Assembly: GCF_000970675.1 (NCBI RefSeq)
Contig: NZ_LAJA01000017.1
Coordinates: forward strand, 90,385 to 154,384
From: Domibacillus tundrae
GTDB lineage: Bacteria; Bacillota; Bacilli; Bacillales; Domibacillaceae
Reading direction: 5' to 3'
DNA length: 64,000 bases
A program made the translations under genes and the position numbers. Below, in pieces: positions 1-9,105 of this stretch (positions within the stretch are counted from its first letter, which is position 1; each line of letters opens with the position of its first letter). Below the pieces are notes generated by a model that saw only the letters and a list, made by a program, of their open reading frames with translations, was not told where the DNA came from and did not search any database.

Positions 1-61
1 GGGTAATGAAGTTTTCGTTAGCAGGGAAGTATATAAATAAACTATTGGACGGTGAAAATCA

Positions 62-1888
62 GTGTTTTCTTCCATAAAACGATTTTTAATTGGGCGACCA
101 TTAAAATCAGATGCTCTAGGGGAACAGAAACTAAACAAAACGAAAGCGTTAGCCATTCTTTCTTCCGACGCTTTATCATCCGTTGCCTATGGCCCGGAGC
201 AGATATTAATTGTTCTCATTACCGTGAGTGCCGCGGCGTTTTGGTATTCCATTCCTATCGCGGTTGGTGTACTAATTCTGTTGACAGCTCTGATTTTATC
301 CTACCGGCAAATTATCTTTGCATATCCTCACGGTGGTGGCGCCTATATCGTCTCAAAGACAAACCTTGGTATAAACCCTGGGTTAATCGCTGGAGGGTCT
401 TTGTTGGTGGATTACATTTTAACTGTGGCAGTAAGTGTATCTGCCGGTACAGATGCCATTACATCAGCTTTTCCAGGTTTACATGATTACAATGTGGTTA
501 TTGCCATTATATTTGTGATCTTTCTGACCCTCTTGAACCTGCGGGGGGTAACAGAGTCGGCTGCTGTTTTGGCTTATCCGGTCTATTTATTTGTTTTAGC
601 GTTATTTATTCTAATTGGTGTAGGCATATACAACATTGCAACAGGTGAGGTTCCACCTAACTTGCATACACCAGTTGGCACACCAATAGCGGGAATCAGC
701 TTATTTATACTTTTAAGAGCCTTTGCATCCGGAAGTTCTGCCCTAACAGGGATTGAAGCCATTTCCAATGCCATTCCAAACTTTAAAGATCCGGCTCCTA
801 ACAATGCAGCTAAAACGCTGACAGCAATGGGGATCTTGCTTGCTTTATTATTTTCCGGCATCGTTTATCTTGCTTATTATTATGGTATTACGCCTCTTGC
901 AGAAGTAACGGTTGTCTCACAGATTGCGGAAGAAACATTTGGTCGGAATGCTATTTATTTCTTTATTCAGGGAACAACAGCGTTGATTTTAATCCTGGCT
1001 GCCAATACAGGATATTCGGCGTTTCCTTTGCTGGCAGTTAACCTGGCCAATGATAAGTTTATACCAAGAATGTTTACATTTAGAGGAGACCGGCTGGGCT
1101 ATTCCAATGGAATTATCGCACTGGGTATTTCTTCCATTCTCCTCATTATTGCATTTAAAGGACATACGGAACAGCTGATTCCACTTTATGCTGTTGGTGT
1201 ATTTATTCCATTTACGCTGTCACAGACAGGGATGATGGTGAAGTGGATTCGTGAAAAGCCGAAAGGATGGGTCACAAAGTTAATCATTAATTCAACCGGT
1301 GCTTTGATTAGCTTTGTCGTTACCATCGTGTTCTTTTTAACTAAATTCGCACAGGTTTGGTCGGTTTTAGTGTTTTTACCGATCATCATTTATATCTTTC
1401 ACCGAATCAGAAAGCATTATGATGCAGTAGGCGACCAGCTGCGGATTACAACGTGTGAGCCTTCTGTACCGATTGAAGGAAATGTGATTGTTGTACCCGT
1501 TTCCGGGATTACCCATGTGGTAGAAAATTCGCTAAACTATGCGAAATCCTTGAACCCAGAACGGATTATTGCCGTGTACGTCGCTTTCGAAAGAGGTGAC
1601 GAAAAGAAGTTTGAAGAGAAGTGGAAACAATGGCAGCCTGATATTAGGCTTGTGACATTGCACTCGCATTACCGAAGCATCATCCAGCCATTAACAAAAT
1701 TTGTGGATACAGTTGAACATAAAGCAAGCGAGTCGAACTATCGGGTCACGGTACTTATCCCGCAGTTTATTCCGAAAAAAGGCTGGCATAACTTTCTTCA
1801 TAACCAATCCAGTTTACTGATTCGCGCATTCTTGCTTTACCGGAGGAATGTAGTTGTCACAACGGTACCTTACCATTTGAAGAAATAA
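62..1888 (+). CDS. kimA: KimA-type high-affinity potassium importer (APC superfamily)
   Basis: Potassium uptake protein of the cytoplasmic membrane, 608 residues, the same length class as B. subtilis KimA (YdaO). The N-terminal motif LSSDALSSVAYG and the GGGAYIVSKTNLG segment are typical of this APC subgroup. About twelve hydrophobic segments fill residues 20-455 and a soluble C-terminal domain of about 150 residues follows, which in KimA is cytosolic. The start is a GTG after a GGACGGTG site; the ATG at 52 is in another frame. In B. subtilis the gene lies behind a c-di-AMP riboswitch; here only 61 upstream bases are visible, so that cannot be tested. A second potassium transporter follows directly. 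Family assignment is confident; affinity and regulation are inferred. Confidence 0.93.
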   Translation: MFSSIKRFLIGRPLKSDALGEQKLNKTKALAILSSDALSSVAYGPEQILIVLITVSAAAFWYSIPIAVGVLILLTALILSYRQIIFAYPHGGGAYIVSKTNLGINPGLIAGGSLLVDYILTVAVSVSAGTDAITSAFPGLHDYNVVIAIIFVIFLTLLNLRGVTESAAVLAYPVYLFVLALFILIGVGIYNIATGEVPPNLHTPVGTPIAGISLFILLRAFASGSSALTGIEAISNAIPNFKDPAPNNAAKTLTAMGILLALLFSGIVYLAYYYGITPLAEVTVVSQIAEETFGRNAIYFFIQGTTALILILAANTGYSAFPLLAVNLANDKFIPRMFTFRGDRLGYSNGIIALGISSILLIIAFKGHTEQLIPLYAVGVFIPFTLSQTGMMVKWIREKPKGWVTKLIINSTGALISFVVTIVFFLTKFAQVWSVLVFLPIIIYIFHRIRKHYDAVGDQLRITTCEPSVPIEGNVIVVPVSGITHVVENSLNYAKSLNPERIIAVYVAFERGDEKKFEEKWKQWQPDIRLVTLHSHYRSIIQPLTKFVDTVEHKASESNYRVTVLIPQFIPKKGWHNFLHNQSSLLIRAFLLYRRNVVVTTVPYHLKK

Positions 1889-1907
1889 AACCATTAAAAA
1901 GAGTTCT

Positions 1908-1940
1908 AGGGTAGCTTTACATCGTGTAGAGCTATCCCTC
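1908..1940 (+). terminator. Hairpin between the two potassium transporter genes
   Basis: AGGGTAGCT pairs with AGCTATCCCT across a short loop. No U tract follows, so it may be a weak terminator, a processing site or an mRNA-stabilising hairpin that separates kimA expression from the next gene. Confidence 0.4.
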
Positions 1941-1968
1941 ATTATGTTGAGCAAGCGAGGGAGAGATA

Positions 1969-3312
1969 ATGGTGAAACGTAAATTCAGCTATCCAAAAGA
2001 TCCTCCAAAAATATTAGTTAGTGGCTTTGCCTTTGTTATTTTCTTAGGTGCTTATCTTTTGACGCTCCCTGTCGCCACAAGAGATGGAGAAGGTCTTTCT
2101 TTCTTGAATGCTCTATTTACGTCTACATCCGCGACCTGTGTAACCGGCCTGGTTGTCGTCGATACGGGGACAACCTTTACTACCTTTGGCCAGCTGGTTA
2201 TTTTGAGCCTTATTCAAATTGGCGGGCTGGGGTTTATGACGTTTGCAACCCTTTTTGCTTTTTTATTTAGAAAAAAAATTTCCTTAAAAGAGCGTCTTAT
2301 TCTGCAGGAAGCCTTTAATTATTTAACGATAGAAGGCGTGGTCCGGATGGTCAAAAGAGTCGTGCTCTTCACCTTAGTCTGTGAAGTAAGTGGCGGCACC
2401 CTGCTGGCCATTCGTTTCTCTTTCGATATGCCGATCGGAAAGGCAGTTTATTACGGATTTTTCCATGCGGTTTCCAACTTTAATAATGCCGGATTTGATC
2501 TTATGGGCGAATATAGAAGCATGACTGATTATGTAGATGATCCTTTGGTGGTATTAGTAATTTGTGCATTAATTATTGTTGGGGGAATCGGGTTTGTCGT
2601 CATTAATGAGATATATGAATATCGAAAAATGAAAAGAGTATCTCTACATACGAAAGTCGTTTTGCTGACTACTTCTGTATTAGTTGGCATGGGAACAATC
2701 TTAATTTTTCTTCTAGAATTCCATAACCCAAAAACGCTGGAGCCATTGTCCTGGATGGGAAAATTTCTTGGGTCTTTATACCAGTCTGTCACGGCCCGTA
2801 CAGCTGGTTCAAATACACTGAACATTCCTGACTTAACGGATACGACATTGTTTTTGATTATCTTTTTAATGTTCATCGGTGCTTCTCCCGGTTCTACAGG
2901 AGGAGGAATTAAAACCACAACGTTTGCGACGCTGGTTGGAGCAATGCTGTCCCAAATTAAGGGAAAAGAAGATGTTGTTTTTTTCAAAAGAAGAATTGAC
3001 CATAAGCTGATTTATAAATCCTTAACCGTTATTTTGATCAGCCTGTTTGTTGTCATCATCGTAACGATGATCTTAACGGTCACAGAACCGGGCAAGGGGT
3101 TTTTAATGATTCTGTTTGAAGCGACCTCTGCTTTTGCTACAACAGGATTATCGATGGGGCTCACCCCAAATTTATCCCCTGTTGGAAAATTCATCATCAT
3201 TATGACGATGTTTGTTGGGAGATTAGGGCCCTTAACACTGGCCATTGCGCTTACGTTGAATCGCCGTCCAGACTCTTTCCGTTATGCAGAAGAAAAAATC
3301 ATGATTGGATAA
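1969..3312 (+). CDS. ktrB: Ktr/Trk-type potassium channel-like transporter subunit
   Basis: Membrane subunit of a KtrAB/KtrCD potassium uptake system, 447 residues (family 440-450). It has the fourfold M1-P-M2 repeat; each pore loop keeps its filter glycine: CVTGL near residue 58, NNAGF near 170, RTAGS near 272 and ATTGL near 390. The third loop reads TAGSN where many homologues have TAGFN. The glycine-rich GASPGSTGGG segment near residue 305 matches the gating loop region. The start ATG follows GAGGGAGA. No gene for the cytosolic RCK partner (KtrA/KtrC) is in the window, so the regulator must be elsewhere. It cannot be told whether this is the KtrB or the KtrD paralogue. It lies 80 bases after kimA on the same strand. 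Confidence 0.9.
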   Translation: MVKRKFSYPKDPPKILVSGFAFVIFLGAYLLTLPVATRDGEGLSFLNALFTSTSATCVTGLVVVDTGTTFTTFGQLVILSLIQIGGLGFMTFATLFAFLFRKKISLKERLILQEAFNYLTIEGVVRMVKRVVLFTLVCEVSGGTLLAIRFSFDMPIGKAVYYGFFHAVSNFNNAGFDLMGEYRSMTDYVDDPLVVLVICALIIVGGIGFVVINEIYEYRKMKRVSLHTKVVLLTTSVLVGMGTILIFLLEFHNPKTLEPLSWMGKFLGSLYQSVTARTAGSNTLNIPDLTDTTLFLIIFLMFIGASPGSTGGGIKTTTFATLVGAMLSQIKGKEDVVFFKRRIDHKLIYKSLTVILISLFVVIIVTMILTVTEPGKGFLMILFEATSAFATTGLSMGLTPNLSPVGKFIIIMTMFVGRLGPLTLAIALTLNRRPDSFRYAEEKIMIG

Positions 3313-3454
3313 GGACCACTGAATAATTAGTAAGTTAAATACTCTTTGATAAAGTTCTGGAATTCGTATTCAGGGCTTTTTATCTTTATTTTTATAATAG
3401 GAACGTATTCATAAAAACAAAATGGTAGTGACCCACGCTTCCACTTAAAAAAGT

Positions 3455-3486
3455 AAAAGCCGCACAATTATGTGCGGCTTTTTTCA
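3455..3486. terminator. Bidirectional terminator between ktrB and rocF
   Basis: Perfect 12-bp stem AAAAGCCGCACA / TGTGCGGCTTTT with a four-base loop, A-rich on one side and T-rich on the other, between two convergent genes. Confidence 0.9.
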
Positions 3487-3488
3487 GA

Positions 3489-4394
3489 TTAAAGCAGTTT
3501 CTCGCCAAGCAGGGAAGCGATGAGTGCGACAGCAGCGTCGCCTGTTTTGTTTTTCTCGTCCAAAATTGGGTTCACTTCCACAAACTCGGCTGATGTAATA
3601 ATGTTCGATTCTTCAAGCATTTCCATCGCTAAATGACTTTCCCGGTAGCTGATGCCGCCTGCGACCGGTGTACCGACACCTGGTGCTTCTGTCGGATCCA
3701 GCCCATCAAGATCCAATGACAGATGGACGTATTCGGTTCGTTCGCGCAAATAATCAATCGTTTCTTTCATCACCGTTGTCATGCCAAGACGGTCGATTTC
3801 GTGCATTGTGTATACTTTTATTCCTTTTTCTTTGATGAGTTCACGCTCTCCCGCGTCAAGGTCGCGCGCCCCAATAATGACGACATGTTCCGGTTTTACT
3901 TTTGGTGAAAAGCCCCCGATGTTTGTTAAAGCGGGATGACCGATTCCAATACTTGCAGCAAGCGGCATGCCGTGAATATTGCCGGAAGGAGATGTAGCGG
4001 CGGTATTTAAGTCACCATGCGCGTCATACCAGATAACACCGAGGTTTTTATGTTTTTTCGCCACGCCCGCAAGCGTTCCAAGCGCGATGCTGTGATCGCC
4101 GCCTAATACGAGCGGGAAATGGCCGTCCGTAATGGTTTGTTCGATTCTTCCTGCCAAACATTCACTCGCTTCAGTGACAGATTCTAAATTTTTTAAATTG
4201 CTTGCATCTGATTGCTCTGCGTTTTCAAGGATATCAACGGTAATGTCCCCTTTGTCGTGCACTGCATATCCAAGATCCGTCAGCCGTTCATACAGTCCAC
4301 CATAGCGAATGGCGCTTGGTCCCATGTCGACTCCCCGGCGCATTTGCCCTAAATCCATTGGTACACCAATGATTGATACTTGTTTCTTTTCCAT
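3489..4394 (-). CDS. rocF: Arginase
   Basis: Hydrolyses L-arginine to L-ornithine and urea, the first step of the Roc pathway. 301 residues, the usual length for Bacillus arginase. The binuclear manganese site is visible: GGDHSIALG near residue 99, DAHGDLN near 124 and SLDLDGLDP near 225. The ATG follows AAGGGGGT. It lies 99 bases downstream of rocR on the same strand; no sigma-54 site was found directly before it, so it may be read through from rocR or have its own promoter. The product feeds ornithine aminotransferase encoded at 7684. Confidence 0.95.
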   Translation of the reverse strand: MEKKQVSIIGVPMDLGQMRRGVDMGPSAIRYGGLYERLTDLGYAVHDKGDITVDILENAEQSDASNLKNLESVTEASECLAGRIEQTITDGHFPLVLGGDHSIALGTLAGVAKKHKNLGVIWYDAHGDLNTAATSPSGNIHGMPLAASIGIGHPALTNIGGFSPKVKPEHVVIIGARDLDAGERELIKEKGIKVYTMHEIDRLGMTTVMKETIDYLRERTEYVHLSLDLDGLDPTEAPGVGTPVAGGISYRESHLAMEMLEESNIITSAEFVEVNPILDEKNKTGDAAVALIASLLGEKLL

Positions 4395-4493
4395 GTGAAA
4401 GACCCCCTTGTATCGTAATTAATTCGCCCTTTAATTAAAAACATAAAAAAGGAAATGGTTCAAGTAGACATTTTTTTGAATATTTATACTATT

Positions 4494-5903
4494 TTATTCA
4501 GGTTTTGAAGTGATTCCAACTTTTTTCAATCGGTATTGAAGGCTTTGTCTGCTTAGTCCGAGCTGTTTCGCGGTCTTGGAAACACTGAAATTATTTTTAT
4601 GCAAATAATGTTCAATGTAATACTGTTCGAATTTTTCGAGCTGATCTTTCAAATGAGTGGTGCCTTCTTCGTCGCTGCTCAAAAATGAAGCCAGCCGCGA
4701 CGATGATGCGGTCGGGTCTTGTCCTGTTGATTTGTTGCGGAAATGGTAGGGAAGATGATTATATTCAATCCATTCTTCATCCAGAAGCAAGTTCATCGAT
4801 GCTTCAATCACATGCTCAAGCTCCCGAACATTTCCAGGCCAGTGATAAGCGTAAAAGGCGTCAAGGACTTCAGGCTCTACACCTAACACGTTCATTTGAA
4901 ACAACGCATTGTATTTGGCGGTAAATTGCTCAATGAGGAGCGGAATGTCATCCGGACGCTCTCTCAGCGGCGGAATAAAAATCGTCACGACCCCAAGCCG
5001 GTAATATAAATCCTTGCGGAGATGGTCGTTTGCGATCGCATCAATCGGGTCCTCATTGATCGTGGCAATGATCCGGACATCGACCGGAATTTCTTTTGTA
5101 CCGCCGATCCGTTTCACTTTTTTTTCCTGCAAAGCGCGCAGCAGCTTTGCCTGCAAGTGAACGTTCATAGAATTGATTTCATCTAAGAGAAGTGTACCGC
5201 CTTCCGCCTGCTCAAAAAGGCCGGCGCTGTCAATCGCTCCGGTGAAGGCTCCTTTTGTGGTGCCGAACAGGAGGCCTTCAATCAAATTATCAGGAAGCGC
5301 GGCACAATTTTGAGAAATATACGGTGCGGCTGCACGCGCGCTGCCGTTATGAATGCTTTGGGCAAACAATTCTTTACCTGTACCTGTTTCGCCAACAACG
5401 AGTACGTAAGACGATGTGCGGGTGGCACGTTTAGACAGCTCAATTACTTCCTGGATGGCGTCACTTTTACCAATAATGCTTTCAAATGTGAAGCGGGTGT
5501 CTTCTTTTCGAGTGCTGCTGCGCATGAGCCGTTCAATTTTTGTGACATCCTTGGCAATTTCAACTGCGCCTTGAATTTGATCATCTACACTGAACGGAAA
5601 TGTATGGTTGATCGTCGTAATTTCCGTCCCTTTATTGTTAAAATACGTTTGCTTTACGTTGACGGTTTCCTTGCCATGCTGAAGGGCGCGGACGAGCGTG
5701 CTGTTTTGATTTTCCTGAAACATAAAAACATCCAGCACATTTTTATGCAGTACATCATGTGTATCCATCGCTTCAATCTCACGCATTTTTTTATTATAAA
5801 TGATTGTTTTTCCTTCTTCGTCAATTGCATGAATCCCAACATCTACTTGATTCATAATATATTCATGAAGGGCATTCATAAAATGCAGCTGATTCTGTTT
5901 CAA
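4494..5903 (-). CDS. rocR: RocR-type sigma-54-dependent activator of arginine catabolism
   Basis: Enhancer-binding activator of roc genes, 469 residues from the chosen TTG start (B. subtilis RocR 461). Order: PAS-like sensor (about 1-120), AAA+ domain with GETGTGKE Walker A near 170, GAFTGA sigma-54 contact loop near 232, LLLDEI Walker B, WPGNVRELEH near 375, and a Fis-type HTH at the C-terminus (LSRQSLQYRLKK). TTG at 5903 is preceded at ideal distance by GGAGGTG; an upstream in-frame ATG at 5939 has no ribosome site. It is divergent from rocA, with enhancer palindromes in the gap, so autoregulation is likely. RocR in B. subtilis responds to ornithine or citrulline; that is assumed here. Confidence 0.93.
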   Translation of the reverse strand: MKQNQLHFMNALHEYIMNQVDVGIHAIDEEGKTIIYNKKMREIEAMDTHDVLHKNVLDVFMFQENQNSTLVRALQHGKETVNVKQTYFNNKGTEITTINHTFPFSVDDQIQGAVEIAKDVTKIERLMRSSTRKEDTRFTFESIIGKSDAIQEVIELSKRATRTSSYVLVVGETGTGKELFAQSIHNGSARAAAPYISQNCAALPDNLIEGLLFGTTKGAFTGAIDSAGLFEQAEGGTLLLDEINSMNVHLQAKLLRALQEKKVKRIGGTKEIPVDVRIIATINEDPIDAIANDHLRKDLYYRLGVVTIFIPPLRERPDDIPLLIEQFTAKYNALFQMNVLGVEPEVLDAFYAYHWPGNVRELEHVIEASMNLLLDEEWIEYNHLPYHFRNKSTGQDPTASSSRLASFLSSDEEGTTHLKDQLEKFEQYYIEHYLHKNNFSVSKTAKQLGLSRQSLQYRLKKVGITSKPE

Positions 5904-5948
5904 TATAGGACACCTCCGTTTCAGATACGTTGCTCCCATTCACTATAA

Positions 5949-6007
5949 GGCAAAAAAATTCGACTGGAAAGGCAAAAAAATTGCAGTTGGTGCAAAATAT
6001 TTTTGCG
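5949..6007 (+). promoter_or_regulatory. RocR-type upstream activating sequences (enhancers)
   Basis: Two palindromic boxes, GGCAAAAAAATTGCA at 5971-5985 and TGCAAAATATTTTTGCG at 5991-6007, match the remembered B. subtilis RocR enhancer pattern TGCAAA-N-TTTGCA. A third half-site GGCAAAAAAATT starts at 5949. The repeats are spaced 20-22 bases, about two helical turns, and lie 51-110 bases upstream of the -24/-12 element. They also sit just upstream of rocR. Confidence 0.82.
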
Positions 6008-6057
6008 GAATGGATCGTTTTTATTTTGAAAGGCTGGAAATAACGCTTCTTAAAAGT

Positions 6058-6073
6058 TGGCATGCTTCTTGCA
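6058..6073 (+). promoter_or_regulatory. Sigma-54 (SigL) -24/-12 promoter of rocA
   Basis: TGGCAT-N5-TTGCA with the GG and GC doublets exactly twelve bases apart, as required for sigma-54 promoters. It lies 42 bases upstream of the rocA start and downstream of the enhancer boxes. Confidence 0.9.
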
Positions 6074-6114
6074 ATTAGATTTATAACAAAATTTATTTTG
6101 CTGGAGGGATAAAC

Positions 6115-7662
6115 ATGGTGATTGCATACAAACACGAACCATTCACGGATTTTTCAAAAGAAGGAAACAAAAAAGCGTTTCAAGAGGCGCTTAATTACGT
6201 AAATACACAGCTTGGCAGCGAATATCCGCTTGTCATCAACGGAGAAAGAGTAACGACAGAAACAAAAACAACGTCAATAAACCCAGCACGTAAAGAAGAG
6301 GCAATTGGCACAGTATCAATGGCGGGAAAAGCGGAAGCAGAGCAGGCGATGCAGGCGGCACTTAAAGCGTTTGACACATGGCAGTATACAGACCCATCCG
6401 CACGCGCTCAAATTTTATTCCGTGCAGCAGCGATCATTCGCCGCAGAAAGCATGAATTCTCTGCCTGGCTCGTAAAAGAAGCCGCAAAACCGTGGAGGGA
6501 AGCGGATGCGGATACGGCAGAAGCAATCGATTTTCTTGAATATTACGCACGCCAGATGAATGAGCTGAAAAATGGATCGCCAGTAGAAAGCCGCGCGGGG
6601 GAGTACAACGAATTTGGCTACATCCCGCTTGGCGTGGGCATTGTGATTTCGCCATTTAATTTCCCGCTTGCGATTATGGCAGGAACAACGGTTGCGGCCA
6701 TTGTGACAGGAAATACAGTATTGCTGAAACCAGCTGAACCAACACCGGTTGTCGCGGCTAAATTTGTTGAGGTGATGGAAGAAGCGGGCCTGCCGGCAGG
6801 CGTTTTAAACTACATTCCAGGCAGCGGCGCGGAAATCGGTGATTATTTGACTGAACATCCGAAAACACGCTTCGTGTCATTCACAGGCTCCCGTGCAGTC
6901 GGCTGCCGCATTTACGAACGTGCGGCGAAAGTGCAGGAAGGCCAGATTTGGCTGAAACGCGTCATCGCAGAAATGGGCGGGAAAGATACAATGCTTGTCG
7001 ACAGCGATGCAGATCTTGACCTGGCGGCTTCTTCGATCGTGTATTCAGCATTCGGCTTCTCTGGTCAAAAATGTTCAGCGGGCTCGCGTGCCGTTATCCA
7101 TGAAGATGTGTACGATGAAGTCCTCGAAAAAGCTGTGGAGCTGACAAAAACACTGAAAATGGATAATCCAGAAGCAGCGGAGACGTACATGGGACCTGTG
7201 ATTGATGACCGGGCATTTAAAAAGATTATGGACTACATTGAAATTGGCAAAGGGGAAGGACGTATTGCGACAGGCGGCAGGGGAAGCGACGAAACAGGCT
7301 ACTTTATCGAGCCAACAATTATCGCAGATGTAAAAGAAAAAGACCGCTTAATGCAGGAAGAAATTTTCGGTCCGGTCGTCGCATTTTGCAAAGCGAAAGA
7401 TTTTGATCATATGCTCCAAATTGCCAATAATACAGATTACGGGCTGACAGGGGCGCTCGTATCAAACAATCGTGACCATATTAATCGGGCTCGGAAGGAA
7501 TTCCATGTCGGAAACTTGTACTTTAACCGCGGCTGTACAGGCGCGATTGTCGGCTACCAGCCATTTGGCGGCTTTAACATGTCGGGTACGGACTCCAAAG
7601 CGGGCAGCCCGGATTACTTGATTCACCATATGCAGGGGAAAACCATTTCAGAAATGTTTTAA
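6115..7662 (+). CDS. rocA: L-glutamate gamma-semialdehyde (1-pyrroline-5-carboxylate) dehydrogenase
   Basis: NAD-dependent oxidation of glutamate semialdehyde to glutamate, the step after ornithine transamination. 515 residues, identical in length to B. subtilis RocA. Aldehyde dehydrogenase landmarks: [12 protein letters not shown] near 178, FTGSRAVG near 258, general-base Glu in AEMGGKD near 286 and the nucleophile Cys in [10 protein letters not shown] near 320, with a C-terminal [15 protein letters not shown] motif. The start ATG follows CTGGAGGGATAAAC. Controlled by the sigma-54 promoter and RocR sites directly upstream; probably co-transcribed with rocD 21 bases downstream. Confidence 0.96.
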   Translation: MVIAYKHEPFTDFSKEGNKKAFQEALNYVNTQLGSEYPLVINGERVTTETKTTSINPARKEEAIGTVSMAGKAEAEQAMQAALKAFDTWQYTDPSARAQILFRAAAIIRRRKHEFSAWLVKEAAKPWREADADTAEAIDFLEYYARQMNELKNGSPVESRAGEYNEFGYIPLGVGIVISPFNFPLAIMAGTTVAAIVTGNTVLLKPAEPTPVVAAKFVEVMEEAGLPAGVLNYIPGSGAEIGDYLTEHPKTRFVSFTGSRAVGCRIYERAAKVQEGQIWLKRVIAEMGGKDTMLVDSDADLDLAASSIVYSAFGFSGQKCSAGSRAVIHEDVYDEVLEKAVELTKTLKMDNPEAAETYMGPVIDDRAFKKIMDYIEIGKGEGRIATGGRGSDETGYFIEPTIIADVKEKDRLMQEEIFGPVVAFCKAKDFDHMLQIANNTDYGLTGALVSNNRDHINRARKEFHVGNLYFNRGCTGAIVGYQPFGGFNMSGTDSKAGSPDYLIHHMQGKTISEMF

Positions 7663-7683
7663 TCGATAAAGGGGGAGACCGAG

Positions 7684-8886
7684 ATGACAGCAGCAACGAA
7701 TGCATCAGAAAAAATCATTGAGCAAACAGAACAATTTGGGGCGCATAACTATCATCCGCTGCCAATCGTTGTATCAGAAGCAGAAGGTGTATGGGTGAAA
7801 GATCCGGAAGGCGGCCGGTACATGGATATGCTCAGTGCGTATTCTGCTGTGAACCAGGGGCATCGCCATCCGAAAATTATTCAGGCGCTGAAAGACCAGG
7901 CTGATCGTGTGACATTGACATCGCGTGCGTTTCATAACGACCAGCTTGGCCCGTGGTATGAAAAAATCTGCGAATTGACCGGCAAAGAAATGGCGCTGCC
8001 GATGAATACAGGAGCAGAAGCGGTGGAAACAGCCGTTAAAGCAGCCCGCCGCTGGGCTTATGATGTAAAAGGAGTGGTGGAAAATGGAGCGGAAATCATC
8101 GCCTGCATCGGCAACTTCCACGGCCGGACGATGACGGCTGTCTCTCTTTCATCTGAAGCGGAATATAAACGCGGATTCGGTCCGATGCTTCCTGGCATTA
8201 AGCTGATCCCATACGGTGACATTGACGCTCTCCAAGCGGCGATCACACCAAATACAGCCGCATTTTTAATCGAGCCGATTCAAGGCGAAGCAGGAATTGT
8301 TATTCCACCCGAAGGATTTCTAAAAGCGGCGTCAACACTTTGCAAAGAGCAAAATGTGTTGTTTATTGCAGATGAAATCCAGGTGGGCCTTGCGCGTACC
8401 GGCAAACTGTTTGCCTGCGAATGGGAAGACGTGAATCCAGATATGCTCATTCTCGGAAAAGCGCTTGGCGGCGGGGTATTCCCGATTTCATGCGTTGTCG
8501 CGGACAAAGACGTATTAGGTGTTTTTAATCCCGGATCGCACGGCTCCACGTTTGGCGGCAACCCGCTGGCATGTGCTGTTTCACTTGCTTCTCTTAAAGT
8601 GATTGAAGAAGAACAGCTCGTCAGCCGTTCACTTGAACTTGGAACGTATTTTAAAGAAAGACTTTCTGAAATCAAGCATCCATCCATTAAAGAAGTGCGC
8701 GGCCGCGGCTTGTTTATCGGTGTCGAACTCACAGAAGCGGCTCGTCCATATTGCGAGCAACTAAAGCAGGAAGGCCTGCTTTGTAAAGAAACACATGAAA
8801 CAGTCATTCGTTTCGCGCCTCCTTTAATCATTTCAAAAGAAGAGTTGGATTGGGCGATTGAAAAAATTGAAAAGATATTTGCGTGA
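7684..8886 (+). CDS. rocD: Ornithine aminotransferase
   Basis: PLP enzyme converting ornithine and 2-oxoglutarate to glutamate semialdehyde and glutamate. 400 residues (family about 400). Visible: [16 protein letters not shown] near residue 104, [35 protein letters not shown] near 235 and the PLP lysine in [11 protein letters not shown] near 260. GGGGGAGACCGAG precedes the ATG. Second gene of the rocA-rocD unit; its product semialdehyde is the substrate of RocA. A terminator follows at once. Confidence 0.95.
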   Translation: MTAATNASEKIIEQTEQFGAHNYHPLPIVVSEAEGVWVKDPEGGRYMDMLSAYSAVNQGHRHPKIIQALKDQADRVTLTSRAFHNDQLGPWYEKICELTGKEMALPMNTGAEAVETAVKAARRWAYDVKGVVENGAEIIACIGNFHGRTMTAVSLSSEAEYKRGFGPMLPGIKLIPYGDIDALQAAITPNTAAFLIEPIQGEAGIVIPPEGFLKAASTLCKEQNVLFIADEIQVGLARTGKLFACEWEDVNPDMLILGKALGGGVFPISCVVADKDVLGVFNPGSHGSTFGGNPLACAVSLASLKVIEEEQLVSRSLELGTYFKERLSEIKHPSIKEVRGRGLFIGVELTEAARPYCEQLKQEGLLCKETHETVIRFAPPLIISKEELDWAIEKIEKIFA

Positions 8887-8888
8887 CA

Positions 8889-8920
8889 CAAAGCCGGCGG
8901 AGCACCCGCTGGCTTTTTTG
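8889..8920 (+). terminator. rocAD terminator
   Basis: AAGCCGGCGG / CCCGCTGGCTT stem with a four-base loop and a TTTTTT tract, starting a few bases after the rocD stop. Confidence 0.88.
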
Positions 8921-8931
8921 TTTGCTCAAAG

Positions 8932-8967
8932 AAAAGAAATTTGGCGATTGAATGCAAAATTTCTTTT
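8932..8967. repeat. Perfect inverted repeat upstream of rocG; possible enhancer
   Basis: AAAAGAAATTT at 8932-8942 and its exact reverse complement at 8957-8967. The right arm overlaps TGCAAAATTTCTTTT, which resembles one half of the RocR boxes at 5971-6007. It lies 52 bases before the rocG sigma-54 promoter. Confidence 0.55.
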
Positions 8968-9018
8968 CCGTTTTTAAGAATGTATTCAAAAAAACGCTAA
9001 ATAAAGGGTTTTCATGTT

Positions 9019-9034
9019 TGGCACACTATTTGCA
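9019..9034 (+). promoter_or_regulatory. Sigma-54 (SigL) promoter of rocG
   Basis: TGGCAC-N5-TTGCA, a full match to the sigma-54 consensus, 72-87 bases before the glutamate dehydrogenase start. Confidence 0.92.
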
Positions 9035-9105
9035 TCTATAACAAAAGAGAAAACCAAATAAGAAAGGTGATAATGAAGCCAATGTTGAAAAATGAGGTGA
9101 AAAAA

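Noticed and set aside
1..61. c-di-AMP (ydaO-type) riboswitch upstream of kimA
   Set aside because: Expected from B. subtilis, but only 61 bases are present and no convincing aptamer segment can be identified.
52..486. 144-codon ORF overlapping the start of kimA
   Set aside because: Out of frame with kimA, composition like a shadow frame, no homology; kimA itself matches over its full length.
8280..8957. Long minus-strand ORF antisense to rocD (and similar ones antisense to the thiolase at 19019-19807)
   Set aside because: Shadow frames of strongly coding genes, rich in Ser/Pro/Arg as expected for antisense of AT/GC-biased codons, no ribosome site.
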